In this document: positions 1 through 9,308 of the stretch, in pieces | Layout: the number at the start of each line of letters is the position of its first letter | Numbering within the stretch: the stretch's first letter is position 1 | NCBI RefSeq assembly: GCF_022601895.1 | Contig: NZ_JAKVIO010000020.1 | Coordinates: 1-64,000, forward strand | Reading direction: 5' to 3' | DNA from: Sphingomonas sp. LaA6.9 | GTDB lineage: Bacteria > Pseudomonadota > Alphaproteobacteria > Sphingomonadales > Sphingomonadaceae | Length of the DNA stretch: 64,000 bases | Position numbers and translations under genes: made by a program | Notes under the pieces: generated by a model | What the model saw: the letters and a program-made list of their open reading frames with translations, nothing else | Database searches by the model: none | What the model was told of the DNA's origin: nothing

Positions 1-192
1 CGCCGCTTTGCGACGGGCGTCTATCTCGACTCGATGCTCTGGGGTTCGGGCTACTGGCTTGATGATCCCTGGTATTACCGCCTGCCGCCTGCCTATGGGC
101 CGTATCGCTGGACGCGATACTATAACGATGTGCTGCTCGTCGACACGCGCACAGGCTATGTCGTCGACGTCATCTACAGCTTCTTCTGGTGA
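1..192 (+). CDS. RcnB-family protein, C-terminal part only
   Basis: The open frame runs in from the left edge and stops at TGA 190-192, so only the last 63 residues are present. They are rich in Tyr and Trp and end in a Leu-Val-Asp-Thr-Arg-Thr-Gly-Tyr-Val-Val-Asp-Val-Ile-Tyr stretch before a terminal Phe-Phe-Trp. This resembles the C-terminal region of the RcnB family of small periplasmic proteins (nickel/cobalt homeostasis in E. coli; mostly unstudied in sphingomonads). The N-terminal signal peptide, if any, lies outside the window. The family call rests on the C-terminal pattern alone. Confidence 0.6.
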   Translation, partial: RRFATGVYLDSMLWGSGYWLDDPWYYRLPPAYGPYRWTRYYNDVLLVDTRTGYVVDVIYSFFW

Positions 193-231
193 GGGCGAAG
201 GGCGCCCGGTCATGTGCCGGGCGCCCTTTGT

Positions 232-639
232 TCAGGCGCCGGCGGCGACTCCCAGCACGGTAAGCACATGATCCTGTCCGTCGCGCCCCGTCCAGCGAAA
301 GGACTGGCCGACGCTCAGCCCGATCAGCGCTGCGCCAACGGGAGTCGCAACCGAAATCCGGCCCGCTTCGATATCGGCCTCTCCGGGATAAACGAGCGTG
401 ATCGTGCGCTCCTGCCCGTCCTCGTCGCGAAAACGGACCAGCGAGCCCATCGCGATGACCGAATGTGAAATTGCATCGGTCTCGCGGATTTCGGCGCGCC
501 CCATTTCCTGCAGGAGCACTTTGGCGACCTCAGGTGCGGTCCGCTGGATGGCATAAGCGAGATCGTAGAGCCGATCCTGATCGGCCTCGCTGACGACGAT
601 TGTTGGAAGCGGCGCGTCGCCGCTCGCGATGTGACGCAT
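232..639 (-). CDS. rnk: Nucleoside diphosphate kinase regulator (Rnk/GreA-GreB C-terminal family)
   Basis: 135 residues. The C-terminal half has the GreA/GreB-like fold signature: DAISHSVIAMGSLVRF, then TLVYPGEADIEAGRISVATP and VGAALIGLSVGQSF. These match Rnk proteins, which bind RNA polymerase like Gre factors but lack the long coiled coil. The short N-terminal helical part (about residues 14-50) fits Rnk. I start at ATG 639, which has an AGGAC sequence a few bases upstream; an upstream in-frame ATG at 723 would add 28 Arg/Pro-rich residues with no family resemblance. It stands alone, convergent with the RcnB-like gene. Confidence 0.85.
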   Translation of the reverse strand: MRHIASGDAPLPTIVVSEADQDRLYDLAYAIQRTAPEVAKVLLQEMGRAEIRETDAISHSVIAMGSLVRFRDEDGQERTITLVYPGEADIEAGRISVATPVGAALIGLSVGQSFRWTGRDGQDHVLTVLGVAAGA

Positions 640-883
640 GATGGCAGGTCCTGTGCATGGGCGCGCGTGCCGGCACGGCCGCGACGCCAAGAATTCATCG
701 GATTGTGGAAAGAGACGCCCCAAGCCGGGGCGCAGGCGCGCCCTCAGACCTGGGGCACACCCAGCTCGAGCGGGTTCTCCCGACGCGAAAGCGCGCAGTA
801 ATGGGCAGGAGCGAAAGCCATGCGCGCAACATCGTGCCTCACCCGCCGGGATTCAAGCGCAAACTGGGCGCACGGCGTGACGG

Positions 884-1333
884 TCATGCTCCGCGCGCGG
901 CCATGACACTGCGCATCGCAATGCTCGAATTGATCCGCACGACCCCCGGCAGCCGCGACAATATCTCTTTGTGGAGCCGCTCATAGGCGGCCGCGCTCGA
1001 TGCGCGTGCGCGAAGGATATAATCGACGTCGCCCGTCATCAGGAAACATTCCTCTATCTCGGGGTGCCGGCGCACCGCGCTCTCGAAGCGGTTGAGATAT
1101 TCCTCGGTCTGCCGTTCGAGCGTGATCCGGACGATGGCGACGATGCCCTCATCCTCGACCCCGCCGATGATCGCGGCATAGCCTTTTATCACCCCCGCCT
1201 TCTCGAGCAGCCCGACACGACGCAGACAGGCCGAGGCCGATAGCCCGACCTCGGTCGCGAGCTTGCTGTTGGGCATCCGCGCATTCTGGCGCAGCAGCCT
1301 GATGATGGTCCTGTCGATCGAATCGAGATGCAC
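884..1333 (-). CDS. Lrp/AsnC-family transcriptional regulator
   Basis: 149 residues, the usual length. The N-terminal winged-helix HTH spans about residues 1-60 (LDSIDRTIIRLLRQNAR, KLATEVGLSASACLRRV). The C-terminal RAM ligand-binding domain follows from about residue 65 (IEECFLMTGDVDYILRA). The start is GTG 1333, with GGAG seven bases upstream. It is transcribed divergently from the alr-dadA pair across a 125-bp gap that contains inverted repeats. In many proteobacteria an Lrp-type protein controls alanine catabolism in this arrangement, so it is probably the local regulator of alr-dadA. The effector (L- or D-alanine) is an inference. Confidence 0.93.
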   Translation of the reverse strand: MHLDSIDRTIIRLLRQNARMPNSKLATEVGLSASACLRRVGLLEKAGVIKGYAAIIGGVEDEGIVAIVRITLERQTEEYLNRFESAVRRHPEIEECFLMTGDVDYILRARASSAAAYERLHKEILSRLPGVVRINSSIAMRSVMAARGA

Positions 1334-1391
1334 AACAATTCTCCGCGTTCGCGAACTTATAAGCGAATTTCGTACTTAGTTTCGTCGAGTC

Positions 1392-1417
1392 TTCGAATAA
1401 TAGAAATGATATTCGAA
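1392..1417. promoter_or_regulatory. Inverted repeat in the lrp/alr divergent promoter region
   Basis: TTCGAAT (1392-1398) and ATTCGAA (1411-1417) form perfect 7-bp arms separated by 12 AT-rich bases. A second palindrome, GTTCGCGAAC, lies at 1347-1356. The whole gap is AT-rich compared with its surroundings. Lrp-family proteins bind imperfect palindromes, often several in phase, so these are candidate sites for the adjacent regulator. Binding is inferred from position only. Confidence 0.45.
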
Positions 1418-1458
1418 CGATCCACCTCCATCCTGCATGTCACGACAGGAGGAGCGCG

Positions 1459-2592
1459 ATGACCCCGGACCCGGCGATCACAGGTGCCACGGGCAGGCTG
1501 ACAATCGATCTGGACGCGCTGGCCGCCAATCATGCGCGGCTGGCGGCACATGTCGCACCGGCCGAATGTGCCGCAGTCGTCAAGGCGGATGCCTATGGCC
1601 TCGGCATCGCACCGACGCTCCGGACGCTCGTTGCCGCGGGCTGCCGCAGCTTCTTCGTCGCGCATCTGGCCGAAGCGCACGAGGCAAAGCCGCTGCTCCC
1701 CGACGATGCCGATCTCTATGTGCTCAACGGACTTGTCGCGGGCACCGAAGCACTGTGCGCTTCGGCAGGAATCATTCCGGTGCTCAATACCATAGCGCAG
1801 GCCGTGCGCTGGCAGGCGCTGGCGCAGCAATCGGGCCGGCCGCTCGACGCCGCGCTGCAGTTCGACAGCGGCATGTCGCGCCTCGGCGTAGCGCCCGAGG
1901 AAGCCCGATCGCTCGCGCAGGATCCCGATTTCCGCAAATGGGTGCGGCTGCGCCTCGTCATGAGCCATCTCGCCTGCGCCGATGACAGCGCCGCGCCCGC
2001 CAATGGGGCGCAGGCCGACGCTTTTGATGCCATGGCCGCGCTCTTTCCGGGCGTCCCCCGGTCGCTGGCCAATTCGGGCGGGATCTTCCTTCCCGCGCGC
2101 TTTCGCCATGATCTCGTGCGACCCGGCATCGCGCTGTACGGCGGCACGCCGAGCGACATCACGGCCCCGTCTATGCGGCCTGTGGTGCGCCTCGAAGCGC
2201 GGATCGTTCAGCTCCGCACGATCTCGGCGGGCACAGGTGTGGGTTATGGGCTGACTTTCCGGCCCGATGGACCCCGACGCATCGCGACACTCGGCGTGGG
2301 CTATGCCGATGGCTGGCCGCGATCGCTGTCCAACAGGGGCGCGGCCTGGCGCGGCGGGAAACGACTGCCGATCGTCGGGCGCGTGTCGATGGACAGCATG
2401 GCGATCGATGTCTCCGCGCTTCCCGAGGCCTCGATCGCCGAAGGCGACTGGGTCGACCTGATCGGCGCAGACCAGACGATCGACCCGGTTGCCGCCGATG
2501 CGGGGACGATTTCCTATGAGATATTGACGAGCCTCGGCCGTCGCTACGCGCGGCGCTATGTCGGGGGCTTCGGCGCACAGGGAGCTGAATGA
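1459..2592 (+). CDS. alr: Alanine racemase
   Basis: 377 residues; a fold-type III PLP enzyme interconverting L- and D-alanine. The PLP lysine is in [10 protein letters not shown] (Lys42). Other family signatures are [26 protein letters not shown], and GVGYGLTF carrying the catalytic Tyr, followed by the [14 protein letters not shown] stretch. The start ATG has a strong AGGAGG eight bases upstream. The stop overlaps the start of dadA by four bases (ATGA), so the two are translationally coupled. The pairing with D-amino-acid dehydrogenase and an Lrp regulator points to the catabolic (DadX-like) role rather than, or as well as, cell-wall D-alanine supply. No second racemase gene lies in the window. 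Confidence 0.95.
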   Translation: MTPDPAITGATGRLTIDLDALAANHARLAAHVAPAECAAVVKADAYGLGIAPTLRTLVAAGCRSFFVAHLAEAHEAKPLLPDDADLYVLNGLVAGTEALCASAGIIPVLNTIAQAVRWQALAQQSGRPLDAALQFDSGMSRLGVAPEEARSLAQDPDFRKWVRLRLVMSHLACADDSAAPANGAQADAFDAMAALFPGVPRSLANSGGIFLPARFRHDLVRPGIALYGGTPSDITAPSMRPVVRLEARIVQLRTISAGTGVGYGLTFRPDGPRRIATLGVGYADGWPRSLSNRGAAWRGGKRLPIVGRVSMDSMAIDVSALPEASIAEGDWVDLIGADQTIDPVAADAGTISYEILTSLGRRYARRYVGGFGAQGAE

Positions 2593-3845
2593 TGCGGATT
2601 GCGGTTCTGGGCGGCGGCGTGATCGGCGTTACATCGGCCTGGTACCTGGCCGAAGCGGGGCATGACGTCACGGTGATCGACCGCCAGCCGGGCCCTGCGC
2701 TCGAGACGAGCTTTGCCAATGCCGGCGAGATATCGCCGGGTTACGCCTCGCCATGGGCGGGACCGGGAATCCCGCAAAAGGCGATCAAATGGCTCCTGAT
2801 GGACCACCCGCCGCTGATCCTGCGCCCCGCGATCGACCGCGAGATGCTCGGCTGGCTCTTCGCTATGCTGCGCAACTGCACCTCGGCGCGCTATGCGATC
2901 AACAAGGAACGCATGGTCCGTCTTGCCGAATTCAGCCGCGACCGGCTGATCGACCTGCGCGCGGACACGGGCATCGCCTATGACGAGCGCATGCAGGGGA
3001 CGCTGCAGCTGTTCCGCACCGAAAAGCAGCTCGCCGACGCCGCCAAGGACGTGGCGGTGCTCAAGGCCAGCGGTGTTCCCCACGAGGTGCTCGACCCCGC
3101 CGGCTGCATCGCCGCCGAGCCCGCGCTGGCCGCGGTCAGCCACAAATTCGTCGGCGGCCTGCGCCTGCCCAATGACGAGACCGGCGACTGCTTCAAATTC
3201 ACAGGTGCGCTGGCCGATATGGCCGCGCGCAAAGGCGTGACGTTCCGTTACGGAGAATCGATCGAGGCGATCGACGTCATGGGCGGAGAGGTCCGCGGCG
3301 TACGCACCGATCGCGGCGAGATCGTCGCGGACCGCTATCTGGTGGCGCTCGGCAGTCATTCGGCGCGCATGCTGCGGCCGCACGGCATCCGCCTGCCCGT
3401 CTATCCGGTGAAGGGCTATTCGATCACCGTGCCCATCGTCGATCCCGAACGTGCGCCCGTTTCGACACTGATGGACGAAAGCTACAAGATCGCGATCACG
3501 CGGCTGGGCGATCGCATCCGCGTCGGCGGCATGGCCGAGATTTCGGGCTACAACAACGCGCTTCCGCCGCGGCGCAAGGATACGCTGGCCTTCTCGGTCG
3601 GCGACCTGTTCCCCGGTGCGGGCGATCTAGGCGCGGCGAGCTTCTGGTCGGGACTGCGACCGATGACCCCCGACGGCACCCCCGTGATCGGCGCGACGCA
3701 AATTTCCAACCTGTTCCTCAACACCGGGCATGGAACACTGGGCTGGACCATGGCATGCGGTTCGGGTCACATGATCGCCGATCTGATGAGCGATCGCCGG
3801 GCGGCGATCGATACCAGCGACCTTTCGATCCGCCGCTACGCCTGA
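2589..3845 (+). CDS. dadA: D-amino-acid dehydrogenase small subunit
   Basis: 418 residues, full length for DadA. The N-terminal FAD-binding Rossmann motif is [19 protein letters not shown] (residues 6-24), followed by the DadA-type [18 protein letters not shown] stretch. The C-terminal FAD-contact region ends in the family's [15 protein letters not shown]. The enzyme oxidises D-alanine to pyruvate and ammonia and passes electrons to the respiratory chain at the inner membrane. The ATG lies inside the alr stop codon overlap. With alr it forms a complete L-alanine to D-alanine to pyruvate route. Confidence 0.95.
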   Translation: MMRIAVLGGGVIGVTSAWYLAEAGHDVTVIDRQPGPALETSFANAGEISPGYASPWAGPGIPQKAIKWLLMDHPPLILRPAIDREMLGWLFAMLRNCTSARYAINKERMVRLAEFSRDRLIDLRADTGIAYDERMQGTLQLFRTEKQLADAAKDVAVLKASGVPHEVLDPAGCIAAEPALAAVSHKFVGGLRLPNDETGDCFKFTGALADMAARKGVTFRYGESIEAIDVMGGEVRGVRTDRGEIVADRYLVALGSHSARMLRPHGIRLPVYPVKGYSITVPIVDPERAPVSTLMDESYKIAITRLGDRIRVGGMAEISGYNNALPPRRKDTLAFSVGDLFPGAGDLGAASFWSGLRPMTPDGTPVIGATQISNLFLNTGHGTLGWTMACGSGHMIADLMSDRRAAIDTSDLSIRRYA

Positions 3846-3860
3846 GCCTCGCCCGAAGCG

Positions 3861-4064
3861 TCAGGCATTCTCCACAGGCGCCTTGGCGCGCCGGGGCGCC
3901 TCATGGATTCGCTCGCGCAGCAGCGCGCTTTGCGCGCGTCGCGCATATTCGTCGGCGAGTCGCGTATGGACCTTGCGCGCGCAATTCTCGGCCGCCTTGT
4001 CGGCAAGCCTGCGCTCCTCACGCTCGCGCCGCGTATAATAGGAAAGGTCGTCCTGCTCGATCAT
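3861..4064 (-). CDS. Small hypothetical protein
   Basis: 67 residues, charged and probably all helical: an acidic start MIEQDDLSYYTRREREER, then RLADKAAENCARKVHTRLADEYARRA. Short proteins of this composition are common in sphingomonads and have no assigned function. I choose ATG 4064 because GAGGG sits six bases upstream; an in-frame GTG two codons earlier (4070) is the alternative. It lies tail to tail with dadA, 15 bases apart. No domain is recognised. Confidence 0.65.
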   Translation of the reverse strand: MIEQDDLSYYTRREREERRLADKAAENCARKVHTRLADEYARRAQSALLRERIHEAPRRAKAPVENA

Positions 4065-4294
4065 CGTCACCCTCTGACTGCTGGAACCAGCCGGATGGAC
4101 GCGCCCGACCGGTGCGCTGTGCCCACCCCATCATGCGAAGCGTGAGCATAAGCCAAAGCCGCGTGAGTCGCACCCCGGTATGTGGCCAGTGAGACCCACG
4201 TTTCGGATGAAGTGTTCGGCCGCAAACGAAACGAGCGGACCCATGGCGTTTGCGACCCGTTACCTTTTCATCCCAGTAAAAAAGGAGAGGGATA

Positions 4295-4660
4295 ATGACT
4301 GACATCGCAACCGATGAAACCGCCACGCTGATTGCATCCGACAAGGTGGAAGGCACGGCCGTCTATAACCGCCAGGGCGAGCGACTGGGCTCTGTGTCGA
4401 ACTTCATGGTCGACAAGATATCGGGCAACGTCGAATACGCCGTACTGTCGTTCGGCGGCTTCCTTGGCATGGGCAAGGATCATTACCCGCTGCCCTGGAG
4501 CATGCTGAACTACGATACCACCCAGGGCGGCTATGTCGTCGATCTCGACAAGTCGCTGCTCGACAACGCGCCGCGCTATGGCGTGGATGAGGAACCTGTC
4601 TATGACCGTGATTATGGCAGGCGGGTCTACGACCATTACGGCGTCACCTACCCGTACTGA
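4295..4660 (+). CDS. PRC-barrel domain protein
   Basis: 121 residues. Residues 10-85 form a PRC-barrel: LIASDKVEGTAVYNRQGERL, GSVSNFMVDKISGNVEYAVL, FGGFLGMGKDHYPLPWSML. The tail is acidic and Tyr-rich. Cytosolic; no signal peptide. GGAGAGG lies directly upstream of the ATG. Stand-alone PRC-barrel proteins like this are frequent in alphaproteobacteria and often belong to stress or desiccation regulons, but no recognisable sigma-factor site could be assigned here. It is monocistronic, with inverted repeats downstream. Confidence 0.85.
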   Translation: MTDIATDETATLIASDKVEGTAVYNRQGERLGSVSNFMVDKISGNVEYAVLSFGGFLGMGKDHYPLPWSMLNYDTTQGGYVVDLDKSLLDNAPRYGVDEEPVYDRDYGRRVYDHYGVTYPY

Positions 4661-4675
4661 TCGGCTAATATTTTT

Positions 4676-4705
4676 CGCAAGCTGTGCGCTGGCGCACAGC
4701 TTGCG
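4676..4705 (+). terminator. Perfect inverted repeat after the PRC-barrel gene
   Basis: Perfect 14-bp arms (4676-4689 and 4692-4705, CGCAAGCTGTGCGC and its complement) are separated by two bases and lie 16 bp after the stop codon. The downstream bases are only weakly T-rich (ATAGTTAAAGATGTTTT), so it is a probable but not classical rho-independent terminator. Confidence 0.5.
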
Positions 4706-4773
4706 ATAGTTAAAGATGTTTTAAGGCTCCTGCGACCCAAGGGCCACTTCTCTTGGAGCGGGGGCCCGCCCTG

Positions 4774-4804
4774 ATGGCCTGGCAGGAATTTCCTGCCAGG
4801 CCAT
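4774..4804 (+). terminator. Second perfect palindrome, 15-bp arms, followed by CTTGTTTT
   Basis: Arms 4774-4788 and 4790-4804 are perfectly complementary around one base, so the RNA would fold into a long stem with a small loop. CTTGTTTT follows immediately, like a short U-tract. It sits 114 bp after the PRC-barrel stop and 95 bp before the next start, so it could be a second terminator or a protein-binding palindrome for the FMN reductase promoter. Confidence 0.45.
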
Positions 4805-4898
4805 CTTGTTTTGGGCGCATGCGAAAAAACCGCTTGATCTCAACTTCACTTGAACTTCTATCGAAGGCGCTCCGAGACACAGCAAGGAGCCACTCCGC

Positions 4899-5444
4899 AT
4901 GCATTCCATGCTCAATATCGCACTTATCTATGGCAGCACGCGCGAGCTCAGGTTGTGCGACACCGTCGCGCGCTGGGCGATTGCCGAAATCGCAGTGCGC
5001 CGCGACATCGCGCTGGACATCATCGATCCACGCGATGAGGAAACAGGCAGCGACGTGCTCGGAACCCGGATCGAAGCCGCAGACGGCTATATACTCGTGA
5101 CGCCCGAATATAATCACGGCTACCCTGCGGCACTCAAGGCACTGCTCGATTCCGCGGACGACGCATGGAGCGCCAAACCCGTCGCCTTCATCTCCTATGG
5201 GGGTATCTCGGGCGGGCTGCGCGCCGTGGAACAGCTGAGGCTGGTCTGTGCCGAGCTCGACATGGTGACGGTGCGCGAACAGCTCAGTTTCGCGAATGTC
5301 TGGGAGCAGTTCGGCGCGAATGGCGCGTTGTACGAGCCCGAGCGCGCCCGACGCGCGCTCTCGACGATGCTCGATCGGCTGGTCTGGTGGGGGAGCGTGT
5401 TGCGCGACGCGCGCGCGAACCTCCCCCGCGCCCAGGCTGCCTGA
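4899..5444 (+). CDS. NADPH-dependent FMN reductase family protein
   Basis: 181 residues, typical for the flavodoxin-like NADPH-dependent FMN reductase/quinone reductase family. The phosphate-binding loop is ALIYGSTRELRLCD near the N-terminus, and VTPEYNHGYPAALKALLD (about residues 66-83) is the family hallmark for FMN binding. FISYGGISGGLRAVEQLR follows. AAGGAG lies nine bases before the ATG. It probably reduces flavins, quinones or azo compounds using NADPH; the substrate cannot be read from the sequence. It ends one base before the dapD stop on the other strand. Confidence 0.88.
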   Translation: MHSMLNIALIYGSTRELRLCDTVARWAIAEIAVRRDIALDIIDPRDEETGSDVLGTRIEAADGYILVTPEYNHGYPAALKALLDSADDAWSAKPVAFISYGGISGGLRAVEQLRLVCAELDMVTVREQLSFANVWEQFGANGALYEPERARRALSTMLDRLVWWGSVLRDARANLPRAQAA

Positions 5445-6287
5445 TCAGTCGCGCAGCAGTTCGTTGATGCCCGTCTTGGCGCGCGTCTGCGCGTCGACGC
5501 GCTTTACGATCACCGCGCAATAGAGCCCCGCACCCGGCGTGCCGTCGGCCAGCGGCTTGCCGGGCAGCGATCCGGGGACGACCACGGCATAGGACGGCAC
5601 GCGTCCCACGAAGACTTCGCCGGTCGCGCGGTCGACGATCTTGGTCGAGGCGCCGAGATAGACGCCCATCGAGAGCACCGCGCCCTCCTCGACGATCACG
5701 CCCTCGGCCACTTCCGATCGTGCGCCGATAAAGCAATTATCCTCGATGATGACGGGATTGGCCTGAAGCGGCTCGAGCACGCCGCCAATGCCGACACCCC
5801 CCGACAGGTGGACGTTCTTGCCGATCTGCGCGCAGCTTCCGACCGTGGTCCAGGTGTCGACCATCGTGCCTTCGTCAACGAAGGCGCCAATATTGACGAA
5901 GCTCGGCATCAGCACCGCGCCCTTTGCGACGTGCGCGCCCGCGCGGACGATCGAGCCCGGCACCGCTCGGAAGCCCGCGGTACGGAAAGCGGCTTCGTCC
6001 CAGCCCGAGAATTTCGACGGAACCTTGTCCCACCAGTGCGCCGCACCCGGACCGTGCGAGATCAGCGCGTTGTCGTTGAGGCGAAAGGACAGAAGCACCG
6101 CCTTTTTGAGCCACTGGTTGACGACCCATTCGCCGTTTCCGGTCTTTTCGGCGACACGCGCACGGCCCGAATCAAGTTCGGCGAGCGCATGGCCCACCGC
6201 GTCGCGCACCTCGCCTTTGGTATCGAGTCCCAGCGTCTCGCGCGCGTCCCACGCCTGTTCGATCACCGCCCGGAGATTGTCGCTCAT
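5445..6287 (-). CDS. dapD: 2,3,4,5-tetrahydropyridine-2,6-dicarboxylate N-succinyltransferase
   Basis: 280 residues. Catalyses the succinyl-CoA-dependent step of the lysine/meso-diaminopimelate pathway. An N-terminal helical domain ([17 protein letters not shown]) is followed by the left-handed beta-helix of hexapeptide repeats (about residues 110-240): [57 protein letters not shown], with [14 protein letters not shown]. All are DapD signatures. I start at ATG 6287 (MSDNLRAV); a more upstream ATG at 6320 would overlap the preceding gene. The gene begins two bases after the HAD hydrolase stop, so the two are coupled. Confidence 0.96.
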   Translation of the reverse strand: MSDNLRAVIEQAWDARETLGLDTKGEVRDAVGHALAELDSGRARVAEKTGNGEWVVNQWLKKAVLLSFRLNDNALISHGPGAAHWWDKVPSKFSGWDEAAFRTAGFRAVPGSIVRAGAHVAKGAVLMPSFVNIGAFVDEGTMVDTWTTVGSCAQIGKNVHLSGGVGIGGVLEPLQANPVIIEDNCFIGARSEVAEGVIVEEGAVLSMGVYLGASTKIVDRATGEVFVGRVPSYAVVVPGSLPGKPLADGTPGAGLYCAVIVKRVDAQTRAKTGINELLRD

Positions 6288-6289
6288 CG

Positions 6290-6958
6290 TCACTCGCTTT
6301 CGGTTATGTGTTTCAGCCATTCGCCAAGATCGGCGACCTCATAGTCGATCATCCCGGCCTGAACACCCTCATTGCCGAGTTCCGAGCCATTGTTGATCCA
6401 GACGGTCGTCATGCCGAGCGCCTTGGCGGGGACGAGGTTGCGCGCCATGTCCTCGACGAACAGCGACTGGTACGGATCGATGTCGAGCGCGGTACACATC
6501 CGTGCATAGCCTTCGGCCTGCGGCTTGGGCCGATAATCGAGCTGGTGGATGTCGTAGACGGTCTCGAACACGCCCCCCAGTCCCAGCTTGTCGAGTACGC
6601 GTGCCGCATAGAGCGCGTCGCCATTGGTGAACACGATGCGCCGCCCCGGCAGCGCTGCCAGCGTCTCCGCGACATGCGCGTCGTGCGACAGCCGATCGAG
6701 CGGAATGTCGTGGACGAAATCGAGGAAATGGTGCGGGTCGACGCCATGATCGGCCATCAGCCCCGCCAGAGTCGTGCCGTGCGCCCGGAAATAGCCCTTC
6801 TGGACGCGCCGTGCCTCGACAAGATCGACCGAAAGCAGTTCGGCGATATAGGCGCCCATACGTCCGTCGATCAGCGAGAACAGCTCGGCTCCGGGCGGAT
6901 AGAGCGTGTTGTCGAGGTCGAAAATCCAGTTGCGGATATGGGTGAGCGCGCCGATCAT
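6290..6958 (-). CDS. HAD-family pyrimidine 5'-nucleotidase
   Basis: 222 residues. HAD motif I is [12 protein letters not shown] (nucleophile Asp14 in DLD), motif II IVFTNGD with its Thr, the motif III Lys in [11 protein letters not shown], and motif [10 protein letters not shown]. The DLDNTLYP form is characteristic of the SDT1/PPM1-like pyrimidine 5'-nucleotidase group, which dephosphorylates UMP/CMP. It is coupled to dapD two bases downstream, an arrangement seen in other alphaproteobacteria although the pathways are not obviously linked. No clear ribosome-binding site precedes the ATG. Confidence 0.85.
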   Translation of the reverse strand: MIGALTHIRNWIFDLDNTLYPPGAELFSLIDGRMGAYIAELLSVDLVEARRVQKGYFRAHGTTLAGLMADHGVDPHHFLDFVHDIPLDRLSHDAHVAETLAALPGRRIVFTNGDALYAARVLDKLGLGGVFETVYDIHQLDYRPKPQAEGYARMCTALDIDPYQSLFVEDMARNLVPAKALGMTTVWINNGSELGNEGVQAGMIDYEVADLGEWLKHITESE

Positions 6959-7049
6959 TCGGGACAGGCGTTTAGCCGAGCCTCTATATTAAGTTCAAGG
7001 CAAGCCGCGATGCGGTAGCCTTTCGATGATTCGGGGGCTGGGGCTTGGA

Positions 7050-9308
7050 ATGATGACCGCAAGACACATCCTGTTGCTGGGCACCGCGATTCCGCTCGCG
7101 GTATCGCTGGCGGCATGCGGCGGGGGAGGCGGCGTCAATTCGACTCCGACGCCAGCGCCGCTCGCGCCGCCGCCACCGCCACCGCCGCCTCCGCCTCCCA
7201 GCACCAATTTCGATACCGCCGAATATCGCCAGTCCAACGCCGCCGTCAGTTCGAAGGCGATCAGCGCCTATCAGGCCGGCGCCACGGGCACCGGAATCAC
7301 CGCAGCTGTGGTCGATAGCGGGATCAATCCGGCGCTGTCCGAGTTCGCGGGCAAGATCAGCACCGCCTCGGCCGATCTTGCGGGCACGCGTCCCATGGCC
7401 GACGAGGACGGCCATGGGACCGCGGTCGCGGCCATCATCGGAGCCGTGAAGAACGACAGCGGGATGCACGGCGTCGCGTTCAATTCGACGCTGCTGATCG
7501 CCAAGACCGACGAACCCGGGAGCTGCACCAACACCAGCGGTCCCGTCGATCAGCAGGGTTGCCAGCATCCCGACAGCGCGATCGCGCGGGGGGTCGATCT
7601 GGCGCGAACCAATCAGGCGCGCGTGATCAATATCTCGCTCGGCGGCTCGGCTGCGGGCGGCGTGCTGCGCGCCGCTATCGACCGCGCAACGGCGCAGGGG
7701 ATCGTCATCGTCATCTCGGCGGGCAATGACGCCGCCGCCACGCCCGATCCGCTGGCGCAGATCGCACTCGATCCGGTTGCGCGCGGACTCGTCATCATCG
7801 CGGGGGCGCTCGACGCCAATGATGCGCTCGCCAGCTTCAGCAATCAGGCCGGCGGAGCGCAGGCCCAGTATCTGACCGCGCTGGGCAGCCGGGTGGTCAC
7901 CGTCAACGAGAATGGTGCGCTGATCCAGTTCAGCGGCACTTCGGCATCCGCCCCGGTGATCTCGGGCGCGGTGGCGTTGCTCGCGCAGGCCTTTCCCAAT
8001 CTCACCGGCCGCCAGATCGTCGACCTGTTGTTCAATTCGGCGCGCGATCTGGGAACTGCAGGCGACGACGCGACCTATGGCCAGGGCGCGCTCGATCTCG
8101 CGCGCGCCTTCCAGCCGCAGGGGCAGACGTCGCTCGCGGGCTCGATGACCCCCGTGTCGATCGCAAGCAATGCGACCATGTCCCCCGCAATGGGCGACGC
8201 GGCGAAGGCCGGCACTGCGCAGTCGATCATGCTCGACGGCTATGGCCGCGCCTATGTGCTCGATCTTGCACGGACGCTCAGCCCAGGCGCACGTCCGCGC
8301 GCGCTGGCCCCTGCACTGGCGCAGGGCGGCCGCCAGCTTGCCGCAGCGGGGCGCGCGCTCGCCTTTTCGGTCTCGGTCACGGATGGTGGTCGCGGCACGC
8401 GCATGCTGCTGACGCGCGAGGAGGCCGAACTGGCGCGCGCGACCGCAGGCTTCGTCGCGAGCCGGATCGCCCCGCGCACCGAGTTTGCACTGGGCTTCCA
8501 TACCAGCGCGGGAACGATTGCCGCCGCATTGAAGGGCAAGCGCGAACCCGCCTTCCTCGTCGCTGAAGCGCCGACGCGTGGCCTCGGGTTCGAACGTCAG
8601 ACCAGATCTGCGGTCGCGGTGCGACACCAGCTTGCCGATCTGGGCATCATGGTCACCGCCGAAACCGGATCCGCGCTGCTCTATGACCCCGCCGAGGCGG
8701 TGCGACTGCGCGGCGATTATGGCCGTCATGGCTATGACCGGATTTCGCTCGGACTCGACGGCCGACTGGGCAAGCTCGCGCTGGGTGTGGAGGCAAGCCG
8801 GCTAGGCGAGAAGGAAACCGTGCTGGGCGCGCGCTTCGGCCCAGCACTCGGCGGCAATGGCGCGACGAGCTGGTTCCTCGACGTAGATGCCGCGTTCGAT
8901 CTGGGCCGCGGCTGGCAGCTGGGCGGGACGCTGCGACAGGGCATCACACGGGCACCGCTCGGCACGCTCAGGAGCAACGCCTTCGGCTTCGATGCCATCA
9001 AAATTGGCGTGTTCGACGGCAACGACCGCGTCGCGTTGCGGATGGCGCAACCGCTCAGGATCGTCAGCGGCGGCCTCCGGCTGACATTGCCCGAAAACTA
9101 CGATTATCGCACTGGCATAACGACCTATGCCGTCCGCCGTCTGGGGCTCTCCCCCGTGGGCCAGCAGATAGACCTCGAGGCCAGCTATGCGCGGCCATTG
9201 GGTCCGGGCTGGCTTACCACCAACCTGTTCTACCGTCAGGATCCGGGAAATCTGTGGTACGCGCCCGATGATATCGGGGTCGCGCTCCGCTTCGGCATGG
9301 ACTTCTAG
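7050..9308 (+). CDS. S8 subtilisin-like serine protease, lipoprotein with C-terminal barrel-like region
   Basis: 752 residues. An N-terminal signal ends in a lipobox (VSLAACGGGGG), followed by a Pro-rich linker with about a dozen consecutive prolines (roughly residues 41-59). The S8 peptidase domain follows. The catalytic triad is Asp in AAVVDSGINP, His in DEDGHGTAVAAI and Ser in FSGTSASAPVISGA. The C-terminal 350 residues are rich in alternating aromatic and Gly residues (LDVDAAFDLGRGWQLGGTLR, ending RFGMDF) and end in Phe, like an outer-membrane barrel. It is therefore a candidate subtilase autotransporter or surface protease. Of the possible starts, ATG 7050/7053 gives the best signal peptide; 7026 is an upstream alternative. 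Confidence 0.85.
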   Translation: MMTARHILLLGTAIPLAVSLAACGGGGGVNSTPTPAPLAPPPPPPPPPPPSTNFDTAEYRQSNAAVSSKAISAYQAGATGTGITAAVVDSGINPALSEFAGKISTASADLAGTRPMADEDGHGTAVAAIIGAVKNDSGMHGVAFNSTLLIAKTDEPGSCTNTSGPVDQQGCQHPDSAIARGVDLARTNQARVINISLGGSAAGGVLRAAIDRATAQGIVIVISAGNDAAATPDPLAQIALDPVARGLVIIAGALDANDALASFSNQAGGAQAQYLTALGSRVVTVNENGALIQFSGTSASAPVISGAVALLAQAFPNLTGRQIVDLLFNSARDLGTAGDDATYGQGALDLARAFQPQGQTSLAGSMTPVSIASNATMSPAMGDAAKAGTAQSIMLDGYGRAYVLDLARTLSPGARPRALAPALAQGGRQLAAAGRALAFSVSVTDGGRGTRMLLTREEAELARATAGFVASRIAPRTEFALGFHTSAGTIAAALKGKREPAFLVAEAPTRGLGFERQTRSAVAVRHQLADLGIMVTAETGSALLYDPAEAVRLRGDYGRHGYDRISLGLDGRLGKLALGVEASRLGEKETVLGARFGPALGGNGATSWFLDVDAAFDLGRGWQLGGTLRQGITRAPLGTLRSNAFGFDAIKIGVFDGNDRVALRMAQPLRIVSGGLRLTLPENYDYRTGITTYAVRRLGLSPVGQQIDLEASYARPLGPGWLTTNLFYRQDPGNLWYAPDDIGVALRFGMDF

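Noticed and set aside
6984-8729. 580-codon frame opposite the subtilase gene
   Set aside because: Antisense shadow; the poly-Pro and poly-Gly codons on the coding strand generate the Arg-rich run.
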